DNA of 27,773 nucleotides from Caryophanales bacterium UBA1624 (lineage in GTDB: Bacteria; Bacillota_I; Bacilli_A; RFN20; CAG-826). The position numbers and the translations under genes were made by a program. The notes under the pieces were generated by a model. It did not search any database, was not told the origin of the DNA, and was given only the letters and a program-made list of their open reading frames with translations. This document shows, in pieces, positions 5,875 to 15,156 of this stretch (positions are counted from its first letter, which is position 1; each line of letters begins with the position of its first letter). The stretch lies in NCBI GenBank assembly GCA_002321395.1, contig DCMK01000009.1, forward strand, positions 26,047 to 53,819. The letters run 5' to 3'.

Positions 5875-8334
5875 ATGGGGAAACTTCCGAATTTAGCCAA
5901 CGCGATCGTTCTCTGCGAGAAGGAATACGTCCCTTTTCTCTACGCTTATAAATCATCCCATCCGGAGCAGTCTTTCAAGATTTGGGGCAAAGACGATCTG
6001 CTGGACCGTCTTTCCTTCACTTACAAAAGCGATCCCGTGCCCACTCTTTTGCGGATGGGAATCTCCTATTCCAATGCGAAGAAATACCTTTCCCTCCTCC
6101 GCATCGCGGACAACGGGCGGAACGAAAAGCTGTCGTCTTTGCTTTCACGGCTGAGGCAAGGGGATTTCCTGCAGGAAGATGAATTGGGCCTTTTCGAAGT
6201 GAAGCGCCATCCCTTGTTTCTTTTGGAGTTGGAGGACGATTTCGAACTGGTGAGCTTCCTGAGCCGCAAAGGGCTTCCCTACCAATCTTTGTCCTTGGAG
6301 GACCTTGGGGCGGTGGAATGGAACAAAACGGAGAGCCTGCCCCCGGTTTATTTATTCCCCAATAAGTTCTACCAGTTCAATTACATCTTCTCTTACCTTA
6401 GGAAGGAAATCCTGCAAAACCCGGATGAGAAAGACTCTTTCCAAATCATCTGCCATGATGATTCGGACTGTTTTTACGCCCAAATCGCATCGGATCTGTT
6501 CAAGCTTCCCTGCTGTTTGGACCTCCGCGTTCCTTTTTTGTCCGACCCAATCGTGAAGGAGAAGGTTTCTTGGATTCGGCATAACCACAGTTTCTCCTTC
6601 ACCGAAGAAGAAAAGGAGAACCCTTCCTTATCCTCCTTCGCCGAACTCGTTGGCCATTATGGGCTCGCCGAATTGGAATTCGGCTTCGCCTATGCGAGCA
6701 TGCTGGAGCTTTTCTCTTCTTTGGCGACCCCCCTTGCAAAGAGTCCGGGCGTGGCTTTGTCCAGGGATTGCGCGATCGACCCTGGGAAAATCTTTTTGGT
6801 CGCCAATTTCCAAGACGGCGACTTCTATTCTTCCTTCTCCGATAAAAGCGTGCTGTCGGATCGGGAGCTTGCCGCGGTGGGGGCCAATCCCAGCTATGTG
6901 AAGACGGAACTCGATAAACGGAAGAAGACCAATTTCATCCGTTATAACCGCATCGCTTTTCTCTCCCGTCCCATTCAGCACCTCAACGACAAAATCTATG
7001 ATTCCCCCTTCATGAAGGAAGGGCAATGGAAGGACAAGTTCCCGGTTTCGAAGGTGCGGTGGAACCAACAAGGGGACTATCCGGAAGAAGCCGAGAAGGT
7101 TTACCGGGCCGACTGTTTGGACCATGCCTTCTACCGAAAACCTTACGATGGATTGCTCAGTTATGACCATCGATTCAAGAAGGGATGCAAATCCTTTTAT
7201 CCCGAAGTCAAAAGGCATTCGGCTACGCGCCTAGAACGTTATATCGCCTGCCCTTTCAAATTCCTTTTGGACGCTTTCTTCCCCGCGGATGTCTCTTCTT
7301 TGTCGTCCCGTTTGTTGGGCGTGCTGAACCACGCGATGATGACTTCTCTCTACGGCGGAGAAGAGGATTTCGATCGCCGCTTTAACATCGAGGCGGAGAA
7401 ATACAAAGAAAGCTATCTTCAAGAAGCGGGGAAGTTCCCCAAAGAAGAAGAAGTCTCATTGTCGATCTACAAGCATTGGCTGAGGCGCATCGTCTCCAAG
7501 CTCCGCGACGTCGGGATTGGGAAAATGGTCTCCCCGAAAGAAAAAGCGGAGCAGGCCGTCCGCTTCGCTCTGCGGGATGAAGACGGAAGGGAATACCCCT
7601 TTTCCGGGCGCATCGACAAATTGCTTTTCACCGGCCTCGGAGAGAAACGTTATTACACAATCATCGATTACAAATCCGGAAGCGAGAAATTCCAAACGGA
7701 GTGCGTCTTTTTGGGCCCATCCATTCAGCTTCCCCTTTATTACCTTGCTTTGCAGCAAGAGCAAAATCGCCGGCTTTTGCGGGACGACGGGGTCGAGGCG
7801 GAATTCGGCGGGATGCTGATTCAGCATGTTTACGCTTCGACGTTGAAGAAGATGTTCGTCAAGGACGGGGCTTGCACTTACGATGCCCTCGCCTCCTTCC
7901 TGCGCGGCGCGGGATGCGTCAGCGATGACCCTCTTTATTGGACGAGCATCTGCTCGGATGGCCTATCGAGCGAAAAGCGCCCCAAATCGAATGGCGGCGC
8001 CTTCATGACCGGGAAAGGGCTGTTCGGCGGGGAAGATGGGCGGCGGAGCATTCTCCCTAAAGCGGATTATCCGCTTTCTTCCTTGCTCAAAGACGCGGAG
8101 AAAGCGGCCATCTCCACGATCCATAGCATCGAAAACGGGGAATTCCCCATTGCCCCCACCTCCTCCGACTTGTCCGGGAACGCGAGGCGGCTTTCCTGCT
8201 CTTTCTGCCCTTATGGGGATATCTGCTTCCGCTCCTCCGCCACGGACAAGGTCTCCTATCTTTCGGTGATCGAAAAGCATTTCGGCGGCGGCGTCGACAT
8301 GGAATTGGATGAGGAGGATGAAGGCGATGAGTGA
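5875..8334 (+). CDS. addB: ATP-dependent helicase/nuclease subunit B
   Basis: This 819-residue protein partners AddA in processing double-strand breaks for RecA recombination. The C-terminal half carries the AddB-type nuclease (GRIDKL, then TIIDYKSGS) framed by the Fe-S staple: YIACPF about residue 460 and CSFCPYGDIC near 780, i.e. one Cys plus C-x2-C-x5-C. The N-terminal half lacks the Walker A found in Bacillus AddB, and the protein is well short of the roughly 1,100-1,200 residues usual there, so the inactive-helicase half is strongly reduced. The nuclease half is intact. The stop overlaps the addA start by 8 bp, consistent with coupled translation. An upstream TTG at 5869 would add two residues. 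Confidence 0.88.
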   Translation: MGKLPNLANAIVLCEKEYVPFLYAYKSSHPEQSFKIWGKDDLLDRLSFTYKSDPVPTLLRMGISYSNAKKYLSLLRIADNGRNEKLSSLLSRLRQGDFLQEDELGLFEVKRHPLFLLELEDDFELVSFLSRKGLPYQSLSLEDLGAVEWNKTESLPPVYLFPNKFYQFNYIFSYLRKEILQNPDEKDSFQIICHDDSDCFYAQIASDLFKLPCCLDLRVPFLSDPIVKEKVSWIRHNHSFSFTEEEKENPSLSSFAELVGHYGLAELEFGFAYASMLELFSSLATPLAKSPGVALSRDCAIDPGKIFLVANFQDGDFYSSFSDKSVLSDRELAAVGANPSYVKTELDKRKKTNFIRYNRIAFLSRPIQHLNDKIYDSPFMKEGQWKDKFPVSKVRWNQQGDYPEEAEKVYRADCLDHAFYRKPYDGLLSYDHRFKKGCKSFYPEVKRHSATRLERYIACPFKFLLDAFFPADVSSLSSRLLGVLNHAMMTSLYGGEEDFDRRFNIEAEKYKESYLQEAGKFPKEEEVSLSIYKHWLRRIVSKLRDVGIGKMVSPKEKAEQAVRFALRDEDGREYPFSGRIDKLLFTGLGEKRYYTIIDYKSGSEKFQTECVFLGPSIQLPLYYLALQQEQNRRLLRDDGVEAEFGGMLIQHVYASTLKKMFVKDGACTYDALASFLRGAGCVSDDPLYWTSICSDGLSSEKRPKSNGGAFMTGKGLFGGEDGRRSILPKADYPLSSLLKDAEKAAISTIHSIENGEFPIAPTSSDLSGNARRLSCSFCPYGDICFRSSATDKVSYLSVIEKHFGGGVDMELDEEDEGDE

Positions 8335-11300
8335 AAAAAGGCCGAGCGGATATAACCCCAAACAATGGGCGGCCGTCATCTATCCCACGGACAAGGACCT
8401 TTTGATTTCCGCGGGCGCGGGAAGCGGGAAGACCCGGACTCTTTCCGTCCGCGTCAAACGCATCATTGAAAAAGGCGAAGTCTCCCCGGATTCCTTGCTT
8501 GTTTTGACCTTCACCGACAACGCGGCCCATGAAATGAAGGAGCGCATCGTCGCTTTGTTCCAGGAAGACGAGGATCCTCGGATCCGGGCTTTGGCCGTGA
8601 AAATGCAATCGGCCCACATCCAAACGTTCGATTCCTTCTGCCAGTATTTGGTCTCCACTTACGCCGGGCGGCTTGGCATTTCCTCTTCCGTCGCCGTTTT
8701 GGACGAAACCATCGAAAAGACCAAGCGGAACGAATTTTTGGACGAGGTTCTTCGAAGCTGGTATGAAGACGATCGGAAGCGTGAAGCTCTTTTGAAGACC
8801 CTCATCAAGTTCAACGCCAAAGGTGATTCGGAGACAAGGGCCGTTCTCCTTGATTTGGACCGGAAGCTGAACCTTCTCCCCCTTTCTTCCCGGGCCGCTT
8901 TCTTTTCCGATTATGCGGATGCCTTCCTCGACGAGGGGGAATTCTCCTCTTGGTACGACGAATACGTTGAAGGGATGAAGGATTTGCTCCGCCAGACTTT
9001 GCTGAAGGCGAAATACATCGATATCTATGAAAGCGATGAGGACGATGCCCAAAGAACGAGGGTTTTCTCTTCCCCTTCTTTTTTCCAAACCCCTTCTTAT
9101 ACGGCCAGAGAAGGGCAGTGCTGCGCCCCGTTGAGCGAGGAAATCTCGCGTTTGCTTTCCCTTTCCTCAGAGCGTTTCGTCATAGAGGCCAAGGAGGACA
9201 TGGAATCATTCTCCAAAAAGTATCACGCCCCATCCAAGAAGACCATTTTCGACCCCGACGATCCTTGCCTGCCGAACTACAAAAAGATATTCAACGTCCT
9301 CAAGGAGCCCTTCACCACCCAAAAGGCTTTGCTCCGCCCGCTGCTTTTCGTGGGGAGCAAAAAGGAGGAGTACGAGAAATTCCTGTCCTTTAAAGACGAT
9401 ATACGGGTGCTTCTAGAAATCGTGGAAGAGATGGAAGGGAAACTCGAGGAATACAAACGGACGGTCAATTGCTTCACTTTCTCCGACATCGCTTCTTACG
9501 CTTTGTCTTTGCTGCGCGATCCCGCCTATGAGGACGTGGCCGAAAGCATCCGCTCGCGCTTCTCCTACATCATGGTCGATGAGTATCAGGATACGAATGA
9601 TTCCCAAGAAGCCTTTCTGGACGCTTTGATCAAACCGAACAAAGAAGGGAAGCGGGCCCATCTTTTCTGCGTCGGCGATCCGAAGCAGGCCATCTATGGC
9701 TTCCGCAATTCCAACGTCAAACTCTTCATGGCCCGTCAGGAGTCGTTGGAGAAGAACGACCCCGATTCGGTCATCCACATGAACAACAACTACCGGTCCG
9801 GGAAAAACCTATTGGGCGAGATCAATTTCCTTTTCCGCGCCTACATGAGCGAGGAGCATGGGGATGTGGACTACACGGAGGAAGAGGAGCAGCTCCGCTA
9901 CGACGAAGACGCCAACCCATATGCGCAAAACTACCCCGGCTTTCGGATTTCCCGCCTCGTCTCCGGCCCGGGGGACTATGAGGGGATGGCGCCCCTAGAT
10001 TGGGAGATCAAGGCGATCGCCCAGGATATTCAAAAGAAGGTCAGCGATCCTTCCTTCACCGTCTATGACCTTTCCGGCAAAGAGAACAAGATCCGCCGGG
10101 CGCGCTTCTCCGATTTCGCGATCCTTTGTCGGGTGAAGAGTTCCTTCCTCCGCTTTCAAAAATCCTTCATCGAATTCGGAATCCCTTTGAATATCAAGGT
10201 CAGCAGCAATCTGAAGGAGCTTTCCTGCATTTTGACGTTGGAGTCTTTGGTGGGGCTGCTCGTGGCCATCGAAAAGAAAAACGACGCAGACCTCCCCCAT
10301 CTTTTTGCTTCTTTGTCCCGCAGCTATTTATTCGAATACCCCGACGAAAAGGTCTTTTCTACTTTGGGGGAGGTGCAAAGGTCTCTCAAAGCGAAGGAGG
10401 AAGATCCCTATCGCCTCATTAAGGAAGACCCCATTTACCAAAAGGCGTGGGCCTTTTCCCAAAGCCATCGTCAAAGCGATTTCCCTTCTCTGTTCCGCGA
10501 CTTGATTCAAGAATTCGGCGTGGTTTCTTCCTTGAGCCGATTGGGCGAGATCGAAGACAACGTCGCCAAAATCGAATCCCTTTATTCCCTCGCCGTCTCC
10601 GAATCGAAGATGGGTGAGGGGATCCAAGATTTCGCTTCGCTTTTCTCCTCGATTAAGAAATACGCGCTTCCTTTCGAATCCGAATCCTCCTTCGCCGCGG
10701 AGAATTCCGTGGATTTGATGACGATCCACGCGTCGAAGGGCTTGGAACGGAAAATCGTCTATATGCCCGTTTCCCAAAATGCGATGGCGCAGGGGGGCGG
10801 GAAATCCCCTGACTACGCTTTTTCGGAACGGTTTGGGGTTTTGCTTCCGAACTATTTCCTCCCCGAAGATGTTCCGCAAAAAGAGTCCCCCGTCGGGGTT
10901 TGCTCGCTTCCCTACTCGCTCTACCGTCTGCAACAAAGCCGGCATAACGTCGAAGAAGACGAGCACGTCCGGCTGTTCTACGTCGCCTTCACCCGCGCGC
11001 AAAATTCTTTGATCCTCGTCGGGGATGAGGGGAGGGGGAAGCCCGGCGATCTTTACGAGGCTCTTGGATATTTGCCCCATCATAAGGAGTTCGAGCCTTC
11101 CTTGCTGAAAAAGAAAGAGGCGTCGGGGGTCTTTTTCAAGGCGGATTTGGAACGTTATTGGGATCTGGTTTCCCGCAGGGACTCCCTCTCCTCTTTGAAG
11201 GAGGGCGATTTCGATACGGGTCATCCGGAAAAAGACGCGGGGTCGTACCGCTGTTACCTTTCTCTCCGCCGGGAATTCCTGCTCACCCCTTTGGATCGGG

Positions 11301-12274
11301 ACATCGAGGACGCCTTCTTTGGCTTGGAGCATTGCTTGTTTGAGGAATACCGGGAAACCGTCCGGAAACGGGCGGGCGATTTCGATTTCCTCGCCCGGAT
11401 TTATTCGTTGAAGAAAGGCCTTGGCGGGCGTTCGTTCGCAGACCTCGCCCCTTCTTTCCCCGGCGGGGAAGAAGCTTTGAAAGAGAAGCTTTCCGATTTC
11501 GCCGATGCGCTGATCAAGATGGACGGGGAAAGGCTCGGCGTCGATTTGACCCAAGACGAAAAAAAGGACTCCGCTTTGGCTGAAAGGAAAATCGCCCCCG
11601 CTTACCTTTATTCTTTGGCCGTCTGCATCGATGGTGTCCCCTATGCCTATAAAACCACGTATCGGTCGGAGGGCTTCTCGGACCATTTCGAGCTATGCTT
11701 CTGCTCCGCTTTGCCTGAAAGAAGGCAAGGCGCGAGCGATCCTTCGCGCATCGCGCCCCCTCTTCCCAAGAAGCGGCGGAGCGACGGGGAAATCGTTTTC
11801 GAAGCCAAGGCATCGGGCAGGGCGAGCAAAAAGCTCACGCCGACGGACGAAGAGAATCCGGCGATGCGTCAGATCCTCTCTTATGGCACCCGGCTTCATC
11901 GGTATATGGAACTGGTGGATTTCTCAACGCGCGATACGAGCTTCATTCCCAATCCGGAAGACCGTGCGAGGATCGACGCGGTCCTTTCCTTGCCTTTCTT
12001 CAAGCAAATCAACGAATTCCAAATCTACCGGGAATATGGGTACTTCGATCCGGATAAAGGGACCACGGGATTCATCGATCTGCTTCTGAAAAAAGGGGAT
12101 GAGCTCTTTATCATCGATTACAAGACTTCGGATATCGACGATCCCGCCTATCTCGAGCAATTGTCTTCTTACCGCCGGAACGTGTGCCGGTTGTTCCACG
12201 CGGAAAAAGAGCGCGTCCGGACGTTCCTTTTGCCCCTGACGGGGGAAGCGATGCAAGAAGTGATCCTCGGCTGA
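8327..12274 (+). CDS. addA: ATP-dependent helicase/nuclease subunit A
   Basis: This 1,315-residue UvrD/Rep-type helicase with a C-terminal RecB-like nuclease starts MSEKRPSGYNPKQWAAV. Visible motifs are Q motif, Walker A AGAGSGKT (29-36), motif II MVDEYQDTND, GDPKQAIYGFR, MTIHASKGLE (motif V) and LFYVAFTRAQNSL (motif VI). The nuclease is HRYMELVDF, then GFIDLL and FIIDYKTSD with the catalytic D-x-K core. It provides ATP-driven translocation and 3'-strand cutting with AddB. ATGs at 8309 and 8318 are in frame, but GAGGAGG at 8311-8317 lies 9 nt before 8327, which fixes the start. It ends 1 bp from the convergent CBS gene. Confidence 0.95.
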   Translation: MSEKRPSGYNPKQWAAVIYPTDKDLLISAGAGSGKTRTLSVRVKRIIEKGEVSPDSLLVLTFTDNAAHEMKERIVALFQEDEDPRIRALAVKMQSAHIQTFDSFCQYLVSTYAGRLGISSSVAVLDETIEKTKRNEFLDEVLRSWYEDDRKREALLKTLIKFNAKGDSETRAVLLDLDRKLNLLPLSSRAAFFSDYADAFLDEGEFSSWYDEYVEGMKDLLRQTLLKAKYIDIYESDEDDAQRTRVFSSPSFFQTPSYTAREGQCCAPLSEEISRLLSLSSERFVIEAKEDMESFSKKYHAPSKKTIFDPDDPCLPNYKKIFNVLKEPFTTQKALLRPLLFVGSKKEEYEKFLSFKDDIRVLLEIVEEMEGKLEEYKRTVNCFTFSDIASYALSLLRDPAYEDVAESIRSRFSYIMVDEYQDTNDSQEAFLDALIKPNKEGKRAHLFCVGDPKQAIYGFRNSNVKLFMARQESLEKNDPDSVIHMNNNYRSGKNLLGEINFLFRAYMSEEHGDVDYTEEEEQLRYDEDANPYAQNYPGFRISRLVSGPGDYEGMAPLDWEIKAIAQDIQKKVSDPSFTVYDLSGKENKIRRARFSDFAILCRVKSSFLRFQKSFIEFGIPLNIKVSSNLKELSCILTLESLVGLLVAIEKKNDADLPHLFASLSRSYLFEYPDEKVFSTLGEVQRSLKAKEEDPYRLIKEDPIYQKAWAFSQSHRQSDFPSLFRDLIQEFGVVSSLSRLGEIEDNVAKIESLYSLAVSESKMGEGIQDFASLFSSIKKYALPFESESSFAAENSVDLMTIHASKGLERKIVYMPVSQNAMAQGGGKSPDYAFSERFGVLLPNYFLPEDVPQKESPVGVCSLPYSLYRLQQSRHNVEEDEHVRLFYVAFTRAQNSLILVGDEGRGKPGDLYEALGYLPHHKEFEPSLLKKKEASGVFFKADLERYWDLVSRRDSLSSLKEGDFDTGHPEKDAGSYRCYLSLRREFLLTPLDRDIEDAFFGLEHCLFEEYRETVRKRAGDFDFLARIYSLKKGLGGRSFADLAPSFPGGEEALKEKLSDFADALIKMDGERLGVDLTQDEKKDSALAERKIAPAYLYSLAVCIDGVPYAYKTTYRSEGFSDHFELCFCSALPERRQGASDPSRIAPPLPKKRRSDGEIVFEAKASGRASKKLTPTDEENPAMRQILSYGTRLHRYMELVDFSTRDTSFIPNPEDRARIDAVLSLPFFKQINEFQIYREYGYFDPDKGTTGFIDLLLKKGDELFIIDYKTSDIDDPAYLEQLSSYRRNVCRLFHAEKERVRTFLLPLTGEAMQEVILG

Positions 12275-12275
12275 C

Positions 12276-12959
12276 TTATTCTAGGGGAAGGCTCCGCCCC
12301 TCCGAGTCTTTCCTCGTCTTTTTCAGGACGTCGTAGACGCTTAATAGGGATAGGAGCGATTCTTCTTCCTTCCCATGCTCCGTCAAGAAAAGGAGCCCGA
12401 CGCGTTTGCTCCCTGCTTGGAGGAAGAGCTCCTCGGCTTCGTAAAGAGGGGCGTTCCTCCGAAGGAAATGGAAGCGTTTGCTTTGGCTGCCCAAAGAGAA
12501 TTCCGGAAGGAAAGAGGAAACCTTGTAGGTAGGAAGGCCTTCGACCTTGCTTTGCAAAGAAATGAGCTTCTGCGGGGTTATCACCCCCAAAACCGTTTTC
12601 TTTTGGCTTAGGATCGGAAGATATCCATATCCCTTATCCGCGAAAAGGGAGAAGGCTTCAGACAAAAGGGATCTTTCTTGAAGGGACTCGATTCTTTTGG
12701 TGGAGACCTCATAGGCGCTTAAGCCCATTTGTTCGAGGATGCGTTGAAAGGAGGAGACGATCTGGGAGGAAATCGCGATGGGGTACCCTCCTCCGTACTC
12801 TTCGTGGGAAAGGAGGTTTCGAAGAGCCCGGAACTGCTCGAACTGGTCCCCGTATTTTCTTTGGTAATAGGCGAATAGGGCGGGGTTGTTCCCACGGATC
12901 GCCTCCAGCTGGCGATAGAGGTTCAAAAACCGATCGGTGGTTTCTTTCGTGTATTCCAT
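12276..12959 (-). CDS. CBS-domain protein with N-terminal RNLLSH helical domain
   Basis: This 227-residue protein is convergent with addA and divergent from rmuC. Residues 1-80 are mostly helical and contain ALRNLLSHEEY, an R-x4-H arrangement like that of HEPN domains. Residues about 85-220 look like a tandem CBS pair: SLLSEAFSLFADKGYGYLPIL, TVLGVITPQKL, then a weaker second repeat (NAPLYEAEELFLQAGSKRVGLLFL, LLSVYDVLKK). CBS pairs sense adenosyl ligands such as AMP, ATP, SAM or c-di-AMP. Similar RNLLxH-CBS proteins are widespread in Firmicutes without known function. ATG 12959 is chosen over 12971 because the latter overlaps the -10 TATGAT. Whether the R-x4-H motif has RNase activity is unknown. 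Confidence 0.75.
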   Translation of the reverse strand: MEYTKETTDRFLNLYRQLEAIRGNNPALFAYYQRKYGDQFEQFRALRNLLSHEEYGGGYPIAISSQIVSSFQRILEQMGLSAYEVSTKRIESLQERSLLSEAFSLFADKGYGYLPILSQKKTVLGVITPQKLISLQSKVEGLPTYKVSSFLPEFSLGSQSKRFHFLRRNAPLYEAEELFLQAGSKRVGLLFLTEHGKEEESLLSLLSVYDVLKKTRKDSEGRSLPLE

Positions 12960-12966
12960 CGCCTTA

Positions 12967-12996
12967 ATCATAAAGGGCTCGGAAAAGGCATTTCAA
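12967..12996 (-). promoter_or_regulatory. promoter of the CBS gene, leaderless spacing
   Basis: On the reverse strand TTGAAA (12996-12991), 18 bp, then TATGAT (12972-12967), 7 nt before ATG 12959. This is the best -35/-10 pair among the leaderless-type promoters in the window. Confidence 0.7.
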
Positions 12997-13042
12997 TCGC
13001 CGAAGTCCCATATTCTTTTCCTTCGCCTTCTTTTTTGTGGCT

Positions 13043-13048
13043 TATACT
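13043..13048 (+). promoter_or_regulatory. -10 of rmuC, leaderless spacing
   Basis: TATACT lies exactly 6 nt before ATG 13055 with no Shine-Dalgarno in between. An in-frame GTG at 13037 would start upstream of this -10 and is rejected. Confidence 0.55.
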
Positions 13049-13054
13049 TTGGTT

Positions 13055-14479
13055 ATGGATCTTGCATTGCTCATTGTTTCCTCGCTTCTCTCCCTTTTGT
13101 GCCTCATCGTCCTGGTCGGGGTGCTGATTCTATTGGCGAGGAAAGGAAAAGGCGGGACTTCTCCCCTGAACAGCGAATTCGAGAATCGGATGATCGCCTC
13201 CCAGGCAAAGCTGGACGCGACCGTCGACACGTTCCAAGGAAGCGTGATGCTGAAAATCGAAAGCCAGATGAGCCAGATGTCCCAGAAGGTGGAAGCCCAG
13301 CTCCGCGAAGAAGGGGAAAGGACGGACGCGAAGATGGCGTCCATTTCCGAGTCTTTGAACGGAAAGGTGAACGCGATCAACGAAAACGTTTTGAAGCGTT
13401 TCCAGGAAACCTCGGAAATGGAGCAAAAGCAAATCGAGCGCATCTCTGCCTCCTTGAATGGGATCACGGAGAAGAACGACCGCAGCATGAACCAATTCCA
13501 AGGGCAGTTCTCCAAGACGGTTTTCGATCAGCTCGATGCGATGAACAGGAAATTGGAGTCTTCCTTCAAGGACATCAACGAAAAAGTCGATGCTTCGTTG
13601 ATCAGCGGATTCAAGACCACGGGGGAATCGATGGCCGCTTTGCAAAAGCAGTTAGGCGCGGTGGAGGAAGCCCAAAGGAATCTTCAGGGGCTTCAGAATG
13701 ACATCGCCACTTTAAACGGCGTCCTGACTTCCAATCAGCAAAGGGGAAAATACGGCGAATGGCAGCTGGAGCTCCTTTTGGAGAACCTGTTCGAAGACGG
13801 GAAGGGGACCCTTTACGACCTGCAGTTCAACTTAGGCGACGGGCTGAAGCCCGATGCGGTCATCTTCTTGGACGGGAAGGCCCGCCACCAAATCATCTGC
13901 ATCGATTCCAAATTCTCTTTGACGGGCTATGAATCCCTGTTCGATCCCCACGTCCAACTGAGCGAAGAGGAAGAAAAAGAGGAAATCGCCAAATTCAAAT
14001 CCGCGCTCAAAGCCCGAATCGAGGAAACCGCCAAATACATCGTTCCCGGCAAGACGATCGGGAACGCTTTGATGTTCGTTCCCAGCGATGGCGTGTTCGC
14101 GTTCGTGGAGAAGGAATTCCCCGATTTGGTCGATGCGGCAAAAAGGAAGCACGTGATTTTGACTTGCCCTTGCATTATGACGCCCCTGCTTTCCTCTTTC
14201 CGCGTGATTCAGCTCGACGCCGCGCGGAGCGAATCCTTGTCGCTCATCAATGCTTCGCTGAACAAACTCGCAAAGGACTTCAAAAACTTCATCCCGCGTT
14301 GGGAGGCTTTGAACAAAGGCATTCAGTCTTTGACCAAGAAAAGCGAAGAATTCTCCACGACGGTCGGGAAAATCGGGAAGTCCTTCGACAAAGTGGAGCG
14401 AATTGATTTGCAGGATGACCAGAAGGACGAGGAAGAGGAACCCCCATCCTCGCTGCCCGCGATCGATCAAGTGGAGTAG
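13055..14479 (+). CDS. rmuC: RmuC family DNA recombination protein
   Basis: This 474-residue protein has an N-terminal membrane anchor (residues about 3-28, LALLIVSSLLSLLCLIVLVG). A long coiled-coil stretch rich in Glu, Lys and Gln runs to about residue 215. The RmuC nuclease-like core follows: RGKYGEWQLELLL, GLKPDAVIFL, IICIDSKFSL, IGNALMFVPSDGVFAF. The G-E/PD/DSK layout matches a PD-(D/E)XK fold. RmuC limits recombination of inverted repeats in E. coli; its biochemical role is not settled. The acidic C-terminal tail is variable in the family. It diverges from the CBS gene, and 189 bp of unusual intergenic sequence follows. Confidence 0.92.
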   Translation: MDLALLIVSSLLSLLCLIVLVGVLILLARKGKGGTSPLNSEFENRMIASQAKLDATVDTFQGSVMLKIESQMSQMSQKVEAQLREEGERTDAKMASISESLNGKVNAINENVLKRFQETSEMEQKQIERISASLNGITEKNDRSMNQFQGQFSKTVFDQLDAMNRKLESSFKDINEKVDASLISGFKTTGESMAALQKQLGAVEEAQRNLQGLQNDIATLNGVLTSNQQRGKYGEWQLELLLENLFEDGKGTLYDLQFNLGDGLKPDAVIFLDGKARHQIICIDSKFSLTGYESLFDPHVQLSEEEEKEEIAKFKSALKARIEETAKYIVPGKTIGNALMFVPSDGVFAFVEKEFPDLVDAAKRKHVILTCPCIMTPLLSSFRVIQLDAARSESLSLINASLNKLAKDFKNFIPRWEALNKGIQSLTKKSEEFSTTVGKIGKSFDKVERIDLQDDQKDEEEEPPSSLPAIDQVE

Positions 14480-14573
14480 TACCGGAATGCTGAAATAAAA
14501 GTAAAATTTCGGCCGGACTTTGGAATAAACTACCGAAAAGCACCAAGAAGAGGAATATATCGGTACTACGGTA
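14476..14573 (+). repeat. nested inverted repeats with four TACCG/CGGTA units
   Basis: GTAGTACCG (14476-14484, overlapping the rmuC stop) is perfectly inverted as CGGTACTAC (14561-14569). Inside lies TTTCGG (14507-14512)/CCGAAA (14533-14538). TACCG or its complement occurs at 14480, 14531, 14561 and 14569. This may be regulator binding sites for the hydrogenase operon or an RNA structure; no T-tract follows the repeat directly. Confidence 0.55.
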
Positions 14574-14593
14574 TTGGTAAAACGTTTTTTCTA

Positions 14594-14621
14594 TTGCCGT
14601 TTCTTTGCCTCCTTTTAAAAT
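14594..14621 (+). promoter_or_regulatory. promoter of the hydrogenase operon
   Basis: TTGCCG (14594-14599), 16 bp, then TAAAAT (14616-14621). The leader is about 40 nt, with GGAGG at 14655-14659 before ATG 14668. The inverted-repeat region lies just upstream, where an activator or repressor could act. Confidence 0.6.
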
Positions 14622-14667
14622 GGGATACGTAGTCTTTGATACGACCCTAGTTTTTGGAGGATCTTTT

Positions 14668-15156
14668 ATGGCGATACGCCCCGACGTGCGGAAGGGGGTT
14701 GAAACCATTTGCGATGGCTATGCAAATGAACCTTCTCCGCTGATGATGATTCTTTCGTCGATTCAGAAGAAGTACGGTTACATCCCCTTGGAGGTCCAAG
14801 AGATCGTTTCCAAGAAAATCGGGATCCCCGTCGCCGAAATTTACGGCGTCGTGACTTTCTATTCCTTTTTCTCTTTGAAGCCGAAGGGAAAATACGTGAT
14901 CGGCATTTGCCTTGGAACGGCATGCTACGTCAAAAACTCCCAAGCCGTCCTCGACAAATTCATGGAGAAGCTCGGCATCAAATCCGGCGAAACTTCGGAG
15001 GATGGGCTTTTCACCATCGAGGCGATCCGCTGCATCGGCGCCTGCGCTTTGGCTCCGGCGATGTCGGTGAATGGGAAAGTCTATCCGAAGGTGACTCCGG
15101 ACCAGGTGGAACGGATCATTCAAGAATACCGCAACAAGGAGAACGCCGATGCTTAA
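14668..15156 (+). CDS. hydC: NADH-dependent [FeFe]-hydrogenase subunit C (NuoE-like)
   Basis: This 162-residue NuoE/thioredoxin-like [2Fe-2S] protein has a helical start, GYIPLEVQEIVSKKIGIP and YGVVTFYSFF. The cluster ligands are CLGTAC and CIGAC (C-x4-C and C-x3-C). With HydB and HydA it forms the cytoplasmic hydrogenase; in characterised HydABC enzymes this subunit takes part in electron transfer near the flavin. In the Thermotoga enzyme the gene order is also C-B-A. An in-frame start at 14605 was rejected because it lies upstream of the -10; GGAGG fits ATG 14668. The end overlaps hydB by 8 bp. Confidence 0.92.
   Translation: MAIRPDVRKGVETICDGYANEPSPLMMILSSIQKKYGYIPLEVQEIVSKKIGIPVAEIYGVVTFYSFFSLKPKGKYVIGICLGTACYVKNSQAVLDKFMEKLGIKSGETSEDGLFTIEAIRCIGACALAPAMSVNGKVYPKVTPDQVERIIQEYRNKENADA

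Noticed and set aside
10328..11686. 452-codon minus-strand ORF
   Set aside because: It is antisense to addA; its composition shows no recognisable domain.
14480..14667. Rex operator controlling the hydrogenase
   Set aside because: No TTGTTAA-type inverted half-sites are present in the region; the repeats seen are of a different sequence.
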